A stretch of 64,000 nt of DNA, taken from Stercorarius parasiticus. Its lineage: Eukaryota > Chordata > Aves > Charadriiformes > Stercorariidae. The position numbers and the translations under genes are program-made. Under the pieces are notes generated by a model. That model had not been told where the DNA came from, ran no database searches, and saw only the letters and a program-made list of their open reading frames with translations. This document shows, one piece after another, positions 53,561 to 63,900 of this stretch (its first letter is position 1; each line of letters starts with the position of its first letter). The stretch covers positions 127,078 to 191,077 of the forward strand of contig VWZL01003406.1 of the NCBI GenBank assembly GCA_013396915.1. Reading direction: 5' to 3'.

Positions 53561-54283
53561 GCATATATTGGTACATGGGGCTGTTCCTCCCCAGATGCAA
53601 GACTTTGCATTTCCATTTGTTGAACTTCATGAGATTCCTGGCAGCCCATTTTTCCAGTCTCTTAAGGTCCCTCTGGACGGCAGCACAACCCTCCAGCATA
53701 TCAGCTACTTCTCCCAGTTTGGTGTCATCAGCAAACCTGCTGAGGGTACACTCTCCCCAGTCCTCCAGACCATTAATGAAGGTGTTGAGCAGGATTGGAC
53801 GCACTATTGACCCCTGGGATACACTGCTAACTACGGGCCTCCAAACAGACTTTGTACTCACTGATCACCACCCTCTCGGCCAGGCTGTTCATCCAGTTTT
53901 CAATCCACCTCACTGTCTGATNGCATATATTGGTACATGGGGCTGTTCCTCCCCAGATGCAAGACTTTGCATTTCCATTTGTTGAACTTCATGAGATTCC
54001 TGGCAGCCCATTTTTCCAGTCTCTTAAGGTCCCTCTGGACGGCAGCACAACCCTCCAGCATATCAGCTACTTCTCCCAGTTTGGTGTCATCAGCAAACCT
54101 GCTGAGGGTACACTCTCCCCAGTCCTCCAGACCATTAATGAAGGTGTTGAGCAGGATTGGACGCACTATTGACCCCTGGGATACACTGCTAACTACGGGC
54201 CTCCAAACAGACTTTGTACTCACTGATCACCACCCTCTCGGCCAGGCTGTTCATCCAGTTTTCAATCCACCTCACTGTCTGAT
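53561..54283. repeat. 361-bp direct duplication around a single N (probable assembly artefact)
   Basis: Positions 53,561-53,921 and 53,923-54,283 are the same 361 bp, from GCATATATTGGTACATGG to CACTGTCTGAT, at an offset of exactly 362, with no difference seen and an N at 53,922 between them. The second copy continues naturally into CATCCAGCCC, the expected CR1 continuation, and the first copy enters naturally from the CR1 3' side. An old CR1 would not hold a perfect tandem copy of itself beside an ambiguous base by chance; failure to merge overlapping contig ends explains it. Confidence 0.95.
53922..53922. other. Single ambiguous base (N) at an assembly join
   Basis: The only N I noticed in the window, located exactly at the junction of the two identical 361-bp copies. 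Confidence 0.95.
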
Positions 54284-54580
54284 CATCCAGCCCATACCTC
54301 AACAGCTTCTCTATGAGGATCTTATGGGTGACAGCACTGAAATCATTACTGAAGTCTAAGAAACAATATCTACTGCTCTTCCCTCATCTACTAAGCCAGC
54401 CATTTCATCACAGAAGGTTATCAAGTCAGTCAAATGGTCAAACATGACTACCACTTGGTGGATACACGCTGACTACTCCTGTTCACTGTCTTGGCCTTCA
54501 TGTGCCTAGAAATAGTTTCCAGGACTGGTTGTTCTACCACCTTCCCTGGGACTGAGGTGAAGCTGATCAGCCAAATGTTT

Positions 54581-54887
54581 CAGAACAGTGTAGTTTTCCT
54601 CCTAGTAGCAGAGAACAGCTCTTCTAGTGATTCTTCTTTACTGTTATTGGACAATGATCTCCTAATTTTTCTGCTCATGTTAGTTCACACCAACAGCTTA
54701 TTTATTTGTTATGTTTTAAAACACTCTTTTTCTCCCTCTGATTGCTAACCCATAACTCAAAGATGCACAAAGCCGTTTTATGTAGGGGATCTAGTTAAGA
54801 AATTTCAGCATGAATACCCTTGTTTGCACAAAAATGTGGTCATTCATGCTCCAGTAACCTTATTCACACGCACAGAAGCTCTTAGAA
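54581..54887. other. Short spacer between CR1 copies
   Basis: About 307 bp with no clear feature. The first few tens of bases may still be decayed CR1, since the left neighbour's 5' edge is not sharp. Confidence 0.4.
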
Positions 54888-55037
54888 TCATAGAATCTTC
54901 ATGGTTGGAAAGGACCTTTGAGATCATCAAGTCCAACCATATACACACAAAAAAACCCCTACAATCTCTGTCACTAGAGCATGCCCCGAAGTGCCAAATC
55001 TACACATTTCTTAAATACCTCTAGGGATGGTGACTTC
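54888..55037 (-). mobile_element. CR1 LINE, 3' fragment
   Basis: The plus strand reads AATCATAGAATCTTCATGG, then TTGGAAAGGACCTTTGAGAT and CATCAAGTCCAACC. It ends within the part matching the ORF2 C-terminus (TTAAATACCTCTAGGGATGG). About 150 bp remain. The sequence just inside the tail resembles the copy at 56,243 more than those at 33,835 and 52,840, so these two probably belong to one CR1 subfamily. Confidence 0.88.
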
Positions 55038-56242
55038 TACAAATATTTGTGTGAACAAAAAGAGTTTGTATGAAATTTCATGGGAAAACTAAACAAATGA
55101 AGGTGTGTCCATTGCTGAATCATAGAGAAATTAGAATTTGTAAAAAATACTCATGATCACAATTATTCTTGTTGAGGTAGAAATCCTCTAACTTAACCAT
55201 TTTCAATAAGCTCTGGACTTGATTTCTGTGTATTAATTATCTCAATACCAGTAGAAATTGTTCTTTTATCTGAAAGAAGTCGGACTAATCCTTGCCATTT
55301 CTAAGGCCACAGAGATATGTCTGTCCAAATTCACCTGCTAGGTATTAAATCCCTTTATTCAGATCAGTAAAGTTGTAAACTTATTAATTTGAGGAGATTC
55401 CATTGATGCGTTCATCCATTTTGCCATGCAGCTCCTGGGCCATACAGTATCTGGATATATATTTTGAACAGAGATTCAAAGGTAAAAATCTAACTTTACA
55501 CAGATACATGAATCTACAAAAAAAAACCACAAAACCAGACCAAAAAAAAAAACAACCAAAAGCCATCATGCCTGCCAGAGCAAGTTAGGAAATAATTTTT
55601 AGGATATAAAATTACTTTCGCTCTCCATGAAATGGAACTTTCAAAAGAGAAGTGAGGGAAAAGAGAGGGAGAACAACTGGAAGACAGACAGGGTTGCTAG
55701 GAGTGCAGCTGATTTGGGGAAGCTGGAAGTTTAAGTCAAGACAGTTCAGGGCTTTAACACATACTGAATTACTTACGAAATGTGGAAAATCTTCAGCAAA
55801 GATGAATGAGCAGATTTTTCTCTGTGATGATCTGTAATCTAATAGAAGAAGTATTTACTTGAAACAAACATGAGAGATTTAAGCATCTATTGTGAGTAAG
55901 GCATGACAATTCCAAGTGTGATTCTCTCACCTACCAAGTAAATACCATGAGCATCAGTGCATTAAGCCGTAGGCTAGTCTTGAGTCCTTACTCCTCTCCT
56001 CATTTCAGGTCCACCCAAGCCTGATACATATATCACACGGAAGTTATTGAGCTTGTTACACATAGATATTTCACTAAAACAACAAAAGGTTTTCCAAAAA
56101 AATTCTAAGTTGTCTCTCCTGCATAGGTACCTTGTCTCTGTGTCCCTCTTTTTCTTTACAGATGTTATCAGCCTGGAGGAAGAGGTGATCTCTGCCACCC
56201 CTTTCCAGAAAACAGCTCATATTTCTTTCTTAAAAATCATGA
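55038..56242. other. Gene-free sequence with an A-rich tract
   Basis: No supportable gene. An A-rich tract with C interruptions is at 55,517-55,562. Small open frames of about 60-75 codons on both strands are chance. Confidence 0.5.
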
Positions 56243-56388
56243 TCACAGAATCATAGAATTGTCTTAAGTTGGAAGGGACCTTTGAGATCATTGAGTCCAA
56301 CCATTAACCTAACACTTCCAAAACCACCACTAACCCATGTTCCTGAGCACCACATCTACCCATCTTTTAAATACTTCCAGGGATGATT
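56243..56388 (-). mobile_element. CR1 LINE, 3' fragment
   Basis: The plus strand begins ATCACAGAATCATAGAATTG, runs through GTTGGAAGGGACCTTTGAGA and TCATTGAGTCCAACCATTAA, and ends near TTTTAAATACTTCCAGGGAT. About 146 bp, 5' truncated, same orientation and likely same subfamily as the copy 1.2 kb to the left. Confidence 0.9.
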
Positions 56389-58523
56389 GAAGATGATGTT
56401 ACTTAGGCCTCTGTAATTACCTAACAGTTATGACTGATCCTTAAGTCAACAATTCCTGTGATCCTAATGTCAATCTCCTTGTCTTTCGTTGTAAATCCTT
56501 CTGTGATTTTGAATGCTAGTAAGAAATGCAGTCTCTGTTGTACTTTTGAGGAACTTCCTCCATTCCCAGCGCAATGAAACTTACACAATTTTCTCTAGGC
56601 ATCACCTTCAATCATCCCACATTCTGTTCTTCTGATGAAGACTGAGGTACAGCACAGGTCCGTGCATTACGCCAATCCCTCAGTCCTGGAGCAGAGCACT
56701 GGGAACTATTGACAAATTTACAGCAGCATTGGTGCAATAATATACAGTCCTTAGAGCCAGTTTGGCACCAGTGTGTCACGCTCCATGCCAGGCCATGCAC
56801 CCCACATCCATTCTCGAAACACTGGCAGTTACGCTTGAATGCACATGCTGCATAGTTTCTGTGCAAAATTACTTAACTTTGCTTTGCTTTAGGTGAATAG
56901 GAGTCCCCGAGTTCACAGTGTTCTGGTCCTCATCAGTGTTGAGAAAGACCATTTTATTAGCCGAGTTCACAGGCACTTAGCTTGGGAACAGCTTCTAACT
57001 TTTGGTCTAATGGAGTAACATTGGTTAGTGGTTACAAAATTGATTGGCTTTATAAGGGAAATTAATTGGCCATGAAAGGGAAGAAAGGAAAACTGTACAC
57101 TTTAGTTAACTATCAAATAAAATAGACTGAAAGTTCCTCCTGCAGGCAGCAAAACACTTTAATGAAGTTTTCAGTGTTAAAGGGTGGCAGATGATTCAGA
57201 AAACTACAAAAACTATATTAAATACTAATGAAAGTAAGACAGACTCTTTTAAGGCTTCTAGCCCATTTTTCTCTTCTTTTTTTTTTTCTTTCTCACAGAA
57301 CTCTAAGTGCCATAATGTATTGGAAAGTCCCTGTGACACGGTGTGTTACGTTGCATATTTCTTGAACTGCAGACAAAAATATTCTAATGGTATCTCAGCA
57401 GTGGTCTGAACTACGCACCATGCAATGCTACTGCAATTTCAGCTAATGCCTCTAAAGTCAGAAAGGTTAAGCTAGACTGATTAGTACAACACCGCAAGAG
57501 CTGGTCCAAGGTTTTCAGAAGCAATGACAATAAAATATGTTGATTTTGTTTAAATGACAAAAGGGAAAAAAACACTAATTCTATCTTAAAGGTTATTTAA
57601 TGTTTTTTTTTTCCTGTTTCATGCTGAAAAGAAGAAAAGGCAGCTGCAGTGCCTTGCTAAAAGGGAATGGAAACCACTGTATTTAATGCTTGTCTACAGC
57701 TGTGGAACACTGCATTTAATGATTCAGTGATTACTTTCTTCCAGTCTCTGTTCCTATAATAAAAGCTAAAACAGCATTTTTTTTTAAAGGATCATTATTA
57801 CCAGTGAGAGGGATGAGGGATCTCCATGCTCAAAAAATAAACCATGTGTTTGGGTGTTTAAACATTAATTAAAATGTTCAATTCAGGTAAATAGTTGAAC
57901 ATCACGTGTGAAAACACTATGAATAGGACCCCTCTGGCAGATAGATGGATCTAGCAAGTTTATCTGCCTGTTGCCTAACTGTCTGTGCTCACCAGTAAGT
58001 AACAGAGCTTAGATCAAGCTCTGTTGTTATGGGCACAACAAATCATTCTAATTAGCATATAATTCTAGGTGGTTGTGTTCATTTTATTATATTTCTTAAC
58101 TGCTACTGCATTGTTATACAGACAGCTTTTATATGTTTTCTTGCTATTTTCCTACATTATATATTTCTAAGATGAATGTAAATGTGATAAAAACCGTTAT
58201 TTTTCATGCTAATGAACAACTCAAACTATTGAAAAACATCTGAATTGTTGCCAAATTCATATCAAACTCAGTGTTGCTTAATTATATTTTATTGTACTAT
58301 GAAAACTGTTTTAATGTTACAGAGAGTACCCGCTGTATAGTGCCTGGGAGGGGTTTAGATTTTAATCGCATTTTAGCAAACATGGGGGAATCTATCAGTA
58401 CTATGGTTACTTCCGTCTGATTGTGTTAGCCCTTCTGTGTGTACAGAAGTTCTCTCACTCTGCTTGGCTTCTCAAATGTCCCACGAAAGGATTTGAAGTG
58501 ATAGCAACTTCTGCATTCATGTC

Positions 58524-58579
58524 TGATGCTCTCAGCAGCTGGAAAAAATAGCAATGATGCTCTCAGCAGCTGGAAAAAA
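58524..58579. repeat. 31-bp-period tandem duplication
   Basis: TGATGCTCTCAGCAGCTGG followed by AAAAAA occurs at 58,524 and again at 58,555; 25 bases are identical. The first unit continues TAGCAA and the second GCTCCC. Confidence 0.88.
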
Positions 58580-60095
58580 AGCTCCCTCACCGCAGCTCCC
58601 TTTGGAGAACAAATGCTCTGGATCTGTCCCTAGGTTGAACAGCATTACTACCTGTATCTAAATGTTGCTAAGCTAGTTCACTTCACCTTTTCTAAGTTAT
58701 TATACCTGGCTTCCTGAAGAAACCACAAGCATTCCTTTATAGCACAACTGAAGGTTTGTCAGTGCTGGCACTAAAGCTAAGGAAAGTTCTGTTTTGCTGA
58801 GTGGTTTCTTGCTTTTGAGAACAAGTTCCTGTGTTTACTGTTGCTCTGGCTCACCTCTTTCCATGGGTTGCAACTAATGACGTCATAGGAGTTAGCTGTT
58901 GGTTACCTTATATATTTTTACAACACTCACTGAAAATGCAAAATGTTAATAATTACAGTATTTGTTTTATTTTCCCCTTTTCATTTTCAAGAACCTTTTA
59001 TGGTTACATGACATGTAACTAATATATGCAGAAAAAAATGAAAAAACTGTAGCTTACCCCAAATATTTATGAAATATTTAAAATATTTAAAAACAAATAT
59101 TTATCAAAGAAACATATATCCATGGTCTTTGCTGATGTATAACAAGATAAAAATAAATCAATTTCCATTTTTTGAAACGTGTATGTAGCAAAAACATGAC
59201 TCCCCATCCACTTGGACCTTTTTTGAAAGTCTGAAAGTCAGTGATTAGAACTGACGTTAAAACAAATATCCCACCTCAGTTTGGTATTTGACCTGATCTT
59301 TCAACCCACTGAGTCTCAATATCCATATTTATGTGTCTAACCATAGTGTGTGTCTGAATTGTGACCTGTTAAAATTCATACTATATTTAGATTTTTGCAA
59401 TGAAGAAGATAATGCACCAGTATATTGTATTATTTAAACAACATATTCCCTCACATGTACAGAAGAAATGATAAAGTAAACTTACGATATACTAAGGTGG
59501 TTCCTCATAAATTTTCACTCTTTGTCATGAACACCAGACTCATGGACTTCAGTACAATTTTTCTTCCCTGTTCTCTGAAGTCTGTCTTTTAACTATGAAG
59601 TAATTGGTTCGAAGTCTTGTTGCAATGAAAATCTGGAGGGGGAAAAAGGAACTCACAAAAAACCTCAAAGGTCATAAAATCTATAAAATCAGTTCTTTCT
59701 TACATTGTGATGGTCACCTTTAGGTCACAGTTCTACACAGTGCTCAGGTGAACAACTAAATATAGAGGCTCGCTTTTCATTACTTTGTCAGGAGCACAAA
59801 TACTGAACCTACCAGAAACTCTAATGGCAAGAGCTATGCTGCACCAGATATGGTAGCATAGTTACTATCATCATCTTATTTTACTGCAAAGTCAATACAG
59901 TATCCACTGTATAAAAATGTTGTCCCAGCCATCTACTTTGGGGCAATCAATATTCATGGTGAGGAGTGAAGTTTTCCAGAATATTTCAACTACTTAGTGT
60001 CCAAGAGTGCTTCTATTAGCATCAATGTCTAAGTTCACATCTGCTTCAAAGACAGCTGGAGCCACAACGTGTTAACGAGAATAAAGGAGCCTAAA

Positions 60096-60121
60096 TTTTT
60101 TTTTTGGGGGGGGGAAGGGGG
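60096..60121 (+). repeat. T-run followed by G-runs
   Basis: About ten T, then nine G, AA and five G. Only two G-runs are separated, although the nine-G run could supply more than one tetrad strand. Confidence 0.75.
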
Positions 60122-61124
60122 ACAGGACTTGGAGCTTCATTCCTTGTTTTCTGTCACTCTGGTAGCACTCAAGGTCACATGACGTGTAAAATGATTCCAC
60201 ATTCATGGAATTTTGTCTCCGCACCACCTGCATGGCATAGAACAGATTTTTCCATTTTTTTTCCAATTTTTTCCATTTTTAAATGAAATGTTAACTTTTA
60301 AAATAATGAATTAGAATAGAATAAAGTTTTTAATATAGTGGTACTATATGTTACCAGTAGAGAATGTACTCACTATGAAAAAATCAGGGTAGCTCTCTGT
60401 TCCTCAGTGATAACCACTTTTGGGTTTCGTTGGGGTTTATTTGAACATTTTCTCATTTAGGAGCAATCTAGATATCCACTTTGTTATATTCAGATATTAT
60501 TCATTATGAAGTTGCTAAAAATACAGTAGAGAACAATGACAGCAGGGTCTGCTACAATGACAAATAACATCCCATTTCTCATTAAAAAGACAGTGGCTGC
60601 TAATCAGTGTGTATAAATACTTCTTGGTGCCTGTGGCAAAATGACATTTTAAAGGCTATTCCGCTTTCTCCAGTTGTAAGCGAGGTCTTTGCCACTCCAT
60701 CTCAAATTACAGCAAAGGAAAACTCCCTAGACATTAGAATGTGAGCCCGTATGGCCTAAGAGAAGTGAAAGTGCTTTTTTGTAAAAAAAAAAAAAAAAGT
60801 TTTATTTGCCTTTGCTATCCCCCTTTCGATTATTCTCTGCCCAGGTCACAATGGGTTAATACACCTCTCTGGTTTTGATCAGGTATCTTGAAAGTCTGAC
60901 ATTCTGTTCATATTTGAGATTATGTGTACCCATTCCTGCCCTCAGCCCTTTCCTTCTCCAGACCTAACCTGTTGCTGAATAAACAATACAGTTCCCTTCT
61001 GTTTAACCACAAAGAGTTATTCTGACACTGTAATAAAGCAGGGAGAAGAGAACCACTGCAGAGTTACAAAGAACATCTAGGAATTTGCTAGATCAGGCTA
61101 GCAATTCACTTACTCTGGTGATGG

Positions 61125-62771
61125 GTTACTGCATATAACAGAGGCAGCAGTTCATGCAGAAGGGCACACAGAGGGGGCCAGAAACTCTGCTGAGGACAGC
61201 GTATGAGCAGCTCAGCAGTGGTGGAGACACGCTCCAGGGCACAGTCCCCAGCAGCCACCGGAGCATTTCCCCCAGTACATCTGAGGTCTCGGCTCGAGTG
61301 CATACGCGTCTCTTCAAGTCTGGGAATGCAGGGACGTCTGGGCTCTCTCACTGAGGCTAGTGTAGCAGGAGGTGGGCTCCTTGCCTGCTGGAGGAGTGCA
61401 CCGGTGGTGTGAACTCATCACAGAGGCGTGGTAAGATAACTCACACAACTGAAGTGCTGCAATGGATGGATTCCAATGTAGAACTGACAGGCCAGGATGG
61501 CATGAAGGGAGAGTCATTCTTTATGAGGGAGGAGCAAGAATGCATGGAGCTCTGCCTTCAGATGGATGATGAGCTAGCTGAGACCTTATGGGTCAGAATT
61601 AGAGGGCAGACCAAAGTAGGTGATACTGGTGGACGTGTGTCTAGGCAGAACACCTGATCTAAAAAGCAGATGAAGTCTTCAGATAACTTCACTTTTGCAG
61701 GCCACGATCCTCACGGGGAACTTGAACAACCCCAGTATCTCCTGGAGAAACAACACAGAAGGGCACCAGCAATCCAAGGCACACTAGTGGTGTACCCCAA
61801 GGGTCAATACTGGGACAAATACTGTTTAACATCTTCATTAATGACTTGGATGATGGGACAGAGTGCACCCTCAGTAAGTTTAGACATGACACAAAAACTG
61901 GGAGAAGTGAATGACAGATTGTATCACTGTGCTATTATTCAAAGAGACCTCAACAGGCTGGAAAAATGGTCTGAGAGGAATCTCATGAAGTACAGCAAAG
62001 AGAAAAACAAACTCCTGCACATGCATGGGAACAAATTTATGCACCAGTACAGGCTGCAAACTGGTTGAAAACAGCTGTTCCAAAAAGGACGTGGGGGTCC
62101 TGGTAGACCAGTTGAACATCAGCTGAGACCCAAGTGCCCTTGTGGCACAGAAGGCCAAGAACCTCCTGGACTGTATTAGGAAGAACATTGCCAGAAGGTT
62201 GAGGAAGATGATACTTCCTCTCTGCTCAGTCCTGGTGAGATACATCTGGTGTCTCAGTTTGGTCTCTCCAGTACAAGACAGGGACATACTGCAGTGGGTC
62301 CAGCAAAGGGCCACAAAGATGATTAAGGGACTGGAGCATCTGTCATACAAGGAGAGGCTGAAAGTGCTGGGACTTTATCCTGAAAAAGAAATGGCTCAGG
62401 GGAGATATTTTCAGTGTTTATAAATATCTGATGGGGGAAGTAAAGAAGAGGGAGCCAGACTTTTCTCCGTGGGACCCAATGACTAGACAAGACGGCACAA
62501 ACTATAATACTGTTTAAAAGTATTATAGGAAATATAGAACAGGAAATTCTGTTTAAACACAAAAAAATCTTTTTTTTTTTTTTTACTGTGAGAGTGACAG
62601 CAGTGCACAGGTTGCACAGAGAGCTTGTGGAGTTTCCTTCCTTGGCAATATTCAAAACCTGACCAGACACAACCCTAAGCATCCTGCTCTAGGTGACCCT
62701 GCTTTGAGTGGGACTTTGGACTAGATCTTCAGAGGTGCCTGTCAGCCTCAACTGTTCTGTGATTCTGTGAT
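61125..62771 (+). mobile_element. CR1 LINE with internal deletion joining endonuclease and RT parts
   Basis: A plus-strand CR1 of about 1.65 kb. The 5' part (61,125 to about 61,780) matches the ORF2 start and endonuclease: a TGCAATGGATGG start region, then a frame reading EEQECMELCLQMDDELAETL, then [13 protein letters not shown] (the 'GDFN.P.ISW' block) near 61,708-61,746. It switches abruptly at about 61,775-61,785 to the RT palm ([19 protein letters not shown]). The intervening endonuclease C-terminus and RT fingers, more than 1 kb in complete elements, are missing. The catalytic FADD has become FRHD (61,879-61,890) and an extra A near 61,892-61,896 shifts the frame. The C-terminal region, a poly(T) run at about 62,570-62,584 and the tail TTCTGTGATTCTGTGATA follow. 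The element is dead. Confidence 0.92.
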
Positions 62772-62908
62772 ACAGTAGCAATGGTGATATACATAGGCTG
62801 CCACATCTGTGAATCTATAGGTATGAATAGAATATATCTGAAAATAAACATGGTGAGAAATTGTCACATGGATTGTAGCAGTAATCTGTTTAAATTATTC
62901 TTAGAGGT

Positions 62909-62939
62909 GGGGGGAAAAGGGAAAGGGAAGGGCGAGGGG
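62909..62939 (+). other. Canonical G-quadruplex motif
   Basis: G6-AAAA-G3-AAA-G3-AA-G3-CGA-G4: five G-runs of at least three with loops of two to four bases, on the plus strand, within a longer purine-only stretch about 140 bp after the CR1 tail. Confidence 0.85.
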
Positions 62940-63266
62940 AAGAAAGAGAAACAGTTACAGGTTGTCATTGAACCAGACACAATCAGCAGTTTGAGTTTAT
63001 CAGGTGTCATGACAGCAATAAAAATTAAAGGTTATAATAGGCTATATTTTATCGCAGATATTTTCCCTTGTATAAGCTATGCTATGTAGAAGAGATGCTG
63101 ACTGCCAAAAAAAGATGCTGATTTCTCCCTTTGTCCTTCAGCATGCCTCTATTTTATGAATTTTCAGTTGTTGTGTCACCAGTCCCAAGGCTTCCCTTAT
63201 GCTCCTTATTACTATGCATAGTTCAAGGAAGATGCCAAAAAAACTCTCAGGGTTTTCTGTGAGGGA

Positions 63267-63325
63267 ATATATATGTGTATGTACATCTATATGCATGTGT
63301 GCACACAGGCATGTATATATATATG
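63267..63325. repeat. Degenerate TA/TG/CA tract
   Basis: Mostly alternating purine-pyrimidine sequence including the perfect 12-bp palindrome TGTGTGCACACA (63,296-63,307) and TATATATATATG. Likely a decayed dinucleotide microsatellite. Confidence 0.8.
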
Positions 63326-63534
63326 ACAAGTGTCATCCTAAATCTTATTAGTCAGTAGCTAGCTAAATTTCTACAAGATACAGACATATATTTTCACATA
63401 CAAAAATAAAAAAAAATCTATCGATAAAGATAATATATATTTATATAACATCTAACAGATTTCTGGATGTTTTCACCATCAGACTAAGCATCTGATTCTT
63501 TTCTGAATCCCACAACTCTCCTCACGGTAGAAAT

Positions 63535-63900
63535 ACTTAATGACAGAAAGTTCCACAGGATAATTGCAACGTGTACGAAGTAGAGTTTTCCCTAATTTTA
63601 AATATATCCCTTCTGTCTTACTGAGCTATAGCCTGGTACTGTAAAAGAAAAGATACATGAAAACAGCCTTTTCCTTCTCCTTATCCTCTTGCAACCTCTA
63701 CCATATAGTCATTACTGAAGCTTCTCCCTGTCTCTTTTTCCATATATTTAACTTTTTAGTCTCTCTGTCATATTCTTATGGTATTTCATCATACAGCACT
63801 CATCGTCTTAATCTTTTTAGAGACAGAAAAATCAGAACTGAACATAGCATTCAAAACAACTGGGTAACATTATATGTTGCCATTGTACCCCTTTTCTCAG
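63535..63900 (-). mobile_element. Ancient CR1/L3-like relic (tentative)
   Basis: On the plus strand the order of AGAAAGTTCCACAGGATAAT, CTTCTCCCTGTCTCTTTTTC, CTTAATCTTTTTAGAGACAG and TCAGAACTGAACATAGCATT reproduces, with many changes, the reverse complement of an old CR1/L3 ORF2 C-terminal region ('GTTCCACAG', 'CTCCCTGTC', 'TCTTTTTAATC', 'CAGAACTGCACACAGTATTC' words). No frame is preserved. The 100-codon open frame over 63,657-63,959 on the plus strand is antisense to it and so unlikely to be a gene. Confidence 0.5.

Larger units (their letters stand above)
52840..54580 (-). mobile_element. CR1 LINE, long 3' part with reverse-transcriptase region
   Basis: Read on the minus strand, ORF2 sequence enters at about 54,580 and runs through the RT palm to the 3' tail at 52,840 (TCACAGAATCACAGAATGG on the plus strand). 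The RT blocks visible are SVSQGSIVRPILLNTFIN, a degenerate PQG block, then the catalytic RFADDTKLG (FADD at 53,724-53,735, and again at 54,086-54,097 in the duplicate). NLMKFNKWKCKVLHLGRN follows. The frame degrades near 53,433-53,530, where TAAAGCTGCTTTC-type sequence is locally repeated, and the C-terminus is broken. Without the duplicated 361 bp the element would be about 1.38 kb. It is inactive: 5' truncated and with multiple disruptions. Confidence 0.93.
56389..61124. other. Gene-free AT-rich sequence
   Basis: No supportable gene. An 84-codon cysteine-rich open frame at 56,612-56,866 (minus) is described under findings. A 31-bp tandem duplication is at 58,524-58,579. Poly(T)/G-run (T10 then G9) is at about 60,096-60,121 and a poly(A) run at about 60,783-60,798. 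No clear transposon signature. Confidence 0.5.
62772..63534. other. Gene-free sequence
   Basis: No supportable gene. It contains the G-quadruplex motif at 62,909-62,939 and a TA/TG tract at 63,267-63,325 (both listed). Confidence 0.5.

Noticed and set aside
53575..54359. Plus-strand open frames of 136-140 codons
   Set aside because: They are antisense to the CR1 reverse-transcriptase region; long open antisense frames are a by-product of the CR1 ORF2 codon pattern, and they are duplicated only because of the assembly join.
56890..57060. Possible LTR around GGCTTTATAAGGG
   Set aside because: No TG...CA termini, no target-site duplication, and no poly(A) signal at the expected spacing.
61880..62350. 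156-codon minus-strand open frame
   Set aside because: Antisense to the plus-strand CR1; not an independent gene.
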